DNA of 6,768 bases from Candidatus Sulfotelmatobacter sp. (lineage in GTDB: Bacteria; Acidobacteriota; Terriglobia; Terriglobales; Acidobacteriaceae): NCBI GenBank assembly GCA_030037575.1, contig JASHRB010000745.1, forward strand, positions 1 through 6,768, in the 5' to 3' direction. This document shows, one piece after another, positions 6,348 to 6,768 of the stretch. The first letter of the stretch is position 1. Every line of letters starts with the position of its first letter. Below the pieces are notes generated by a model. The model was not told the DNA's origin and did no database searches. It worked only from the letters and a program-made list of their open reading frames with translations. The translations under genes and the position numbers were made by a program.

Positions 6348-6369
6348 GATGCCGGCGCGATGCCGGCGC
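6348..6369. repeat. 11-bp perfect tandem duplication
   Basis: GATGCCGGCGC is present twice in direct succession (6348-6358 and 6359-6369). It lies in non-coding DNA about 265 bp upstream of the molybdoenzyme start. A recent slippage duplication is the simplest reading. Confidence 0.7.
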
Positions 6370-6400
6370 GCAGTTTCCGTCAAATTTGAATCCCTTTCCC

Positions 6401-6442
6401 AAAAATAACGAGCGCCTCGAATCTCTTTCGAGATCGAGGCGC
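6401..6442 (-). terminator. Rho-independent terminator, minus strand
   Basis: On the minus strand GCGCCTCG-ATCTC pairs with GAGAT-CGAGGCGC around a GAAA tetraloop. The stem is 8 bp plus 5 bp, with one bulged base (6420), over 6412-6442. It is followed after three bases by the T-rich tract TTATTTTT (6408-6401). The orientation means it ends transcripts coming from the right, either the gene truncated at the window edge or an unannotated RNA. It also separates the molybdoenzyme operon from upstream transcription. Confidence 0.7.
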
Positions 6443-6504
6443 CCGGGCAGCCCTCCCCCAGAACTGCTCAATTGCCAAGTTAAACGCGTCGCAGGATTTT
6501 GCAA

Positions 6505-6522
6505 ATGGCACAGCCGTGCCAT
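6505..6522. repeat. 7-bp hairpin in the gene-poor stretch
   Basis: ATGGCACAGCCGTGCCAT forms a perfect 7-bp stem with a 4-base loop. It lies about 60 bp before the minus-strand terminator, so it would be part of any transcript ending there. It could equally be a dispersed palindromic repeat unit. Confidence 0.5.
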
Positions 6523-6733
6523 GCGCTACTTCCAAAGTGCTATGCGGTTGGCTTTGCCTCATTAACCAAAGCGATAGCTGCGTTTTTGGACGGGAATGGC
6601 GATGGGGCGGGCACTCAATGGGCGACGGGAAATATCCGTTGAGCCCGGGCGTCGAGGAGAAGCGCAATGCCCGATCCCGTAACAGGGGTCCGCGGATTTT
6701 CCGATCAGCGGTCGGCGCAAGCCCGACAACCTT

Positions 6734-6768
6734 CTACTCCACCAATCGCCGCGTTTCGATCATGGTTC
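6734..6768 (-). CDS. Possible C-terminal end of an unidentified gene, cut by the window edge
   Basis: Reading in from the right edge, one minus-strand frame gives TMIETRRLVE followed by TAG at 6736-6734. Codons mostly end in G or C, like the other genes here, and the following DNA holds a minus-strand terminator as expected downstream of a gene. Eleven codons are too few to identify a product, and a chance frame is possible. Confidence 0.25.
   Translation of the reverse strand, partial: TMIETRRLVE

Larger units (their letters stand above)
6084..6733. other. Gene-poor stretch of about 650 bp upstream of the molybdoenzyme gene
   Basis: I see no convincing protein gene on either strand. The longest frames (about 95 and 117 codons on the minus strand) cross the terminator hairpin and tandem repeats, have no family motif and read as low-quality protein. 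The stretch holds an 11-bp tandem duplication (6348-6369), a minus-strand terminator (6401-6442), a 7-bp hairpin (6505-6522) and an 8-bp stem with one G-U pair on the plus strand (6614-6621 with 6636-6643). The part between 6084 and 6400 should contain the promoter of the molybdoenzyme/cytochrome b operon, but no clear -35/-10 pair stands out. The part from 6443 to 6733 is either a long 3' UTR of the gene at the right edge or a small RNA. Confidence 0.5.

Noticed and set aside
6169..6522. Minus-strand 117-codon frame and the overlapping 95-codon frame at 6380-6667
   Set aside because: Both run through the terminator hairpin, and neither shows a recognisable domain; the 117-codon frame starts inside the 6505-6522 hairpin and crosses the 11-bp tandem repeat. 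Non-coding is the better reading.
6505..6600. Possible c-di-GMP-I (GEMM) riboswitch, prompted by GGCAAAGCC on the minus strand
   Set aside because: The GACGCAAAGC core and the tetraloop-receptor arm could not be aligned, and no downstream gene follows at the usual distance.

Overview
The window looks like a chromosomal segment of a moderately GC-rich, soil-type bacterium. The gene content and protein style (an ECF sigma factor with a zinc-finger anti-sigma factor, an M16 peptidase, and a sulfite-oxidase-type molybdoenzyme with a cytochrome b) fit an Acidobacteriota-like genome. That placement is inference from overall look and no marker gene here proves it. I see no insertion sequence, phage gene, tRNA, rRNA or CRISPR array.

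Layout: a partial rlmN (23S rRNA A2503 methyltransferase, minus strand, C-terminus beyond the left edge) is divergent from an M16-family zinc peptidase on the plus strand. The peptidase is followed after 44 bp by an isochorismatase-fold protein. These plus-strand genes converge at about 3095-3134 on a minus-strand block. Read in transcription order, that block contains (from the right) the end of an unidentified gene at the window edge, a gene-poor stretch of about 650 bp with a strong minus-strand terminator hairpin, a Tat-type molybdopterin oxidoreductase with a four-helix cytochrome b partner, and then an ECF sigma factor overlapping its membrane-bound anti-sigma factor by 7 bp.

How they work together: the molybdoenzyme and cytochrome b form a plausible two-gene redox module in which a periplasmic active site exchanges electrons with the membrane quinone pool. 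The sigma/anti-sigma pair is a translationally coupled regulatory switch. Its anti-sigma factor has an unusual extracytoplasmic Cys/His tail resembling the zinc site of the Ada N-terminal domain, a candidate metal, redox or alkylation sensor. The M16 peptidase and isochorismatase-like protein may be co-transcribed, but no shared pathway is evident.

Most notable oddities: the isochorismatase-like protein has valine where the nucleophilic cysteine should be; the anti-sigma factor carries the Ada-like tail; RlmN carries a Gly/Glu/Ala-rich insert just before its radical-SAM motif; a 16-bp imperfect inverted repeat lies between the cytochrome b and sigma genes; and the right-hand gene-poor stretch holds an isolated terminator and hairpins that could belong to a small RNA or a long 3' UTR. 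I found no clear multi-gene system that is wholly new.
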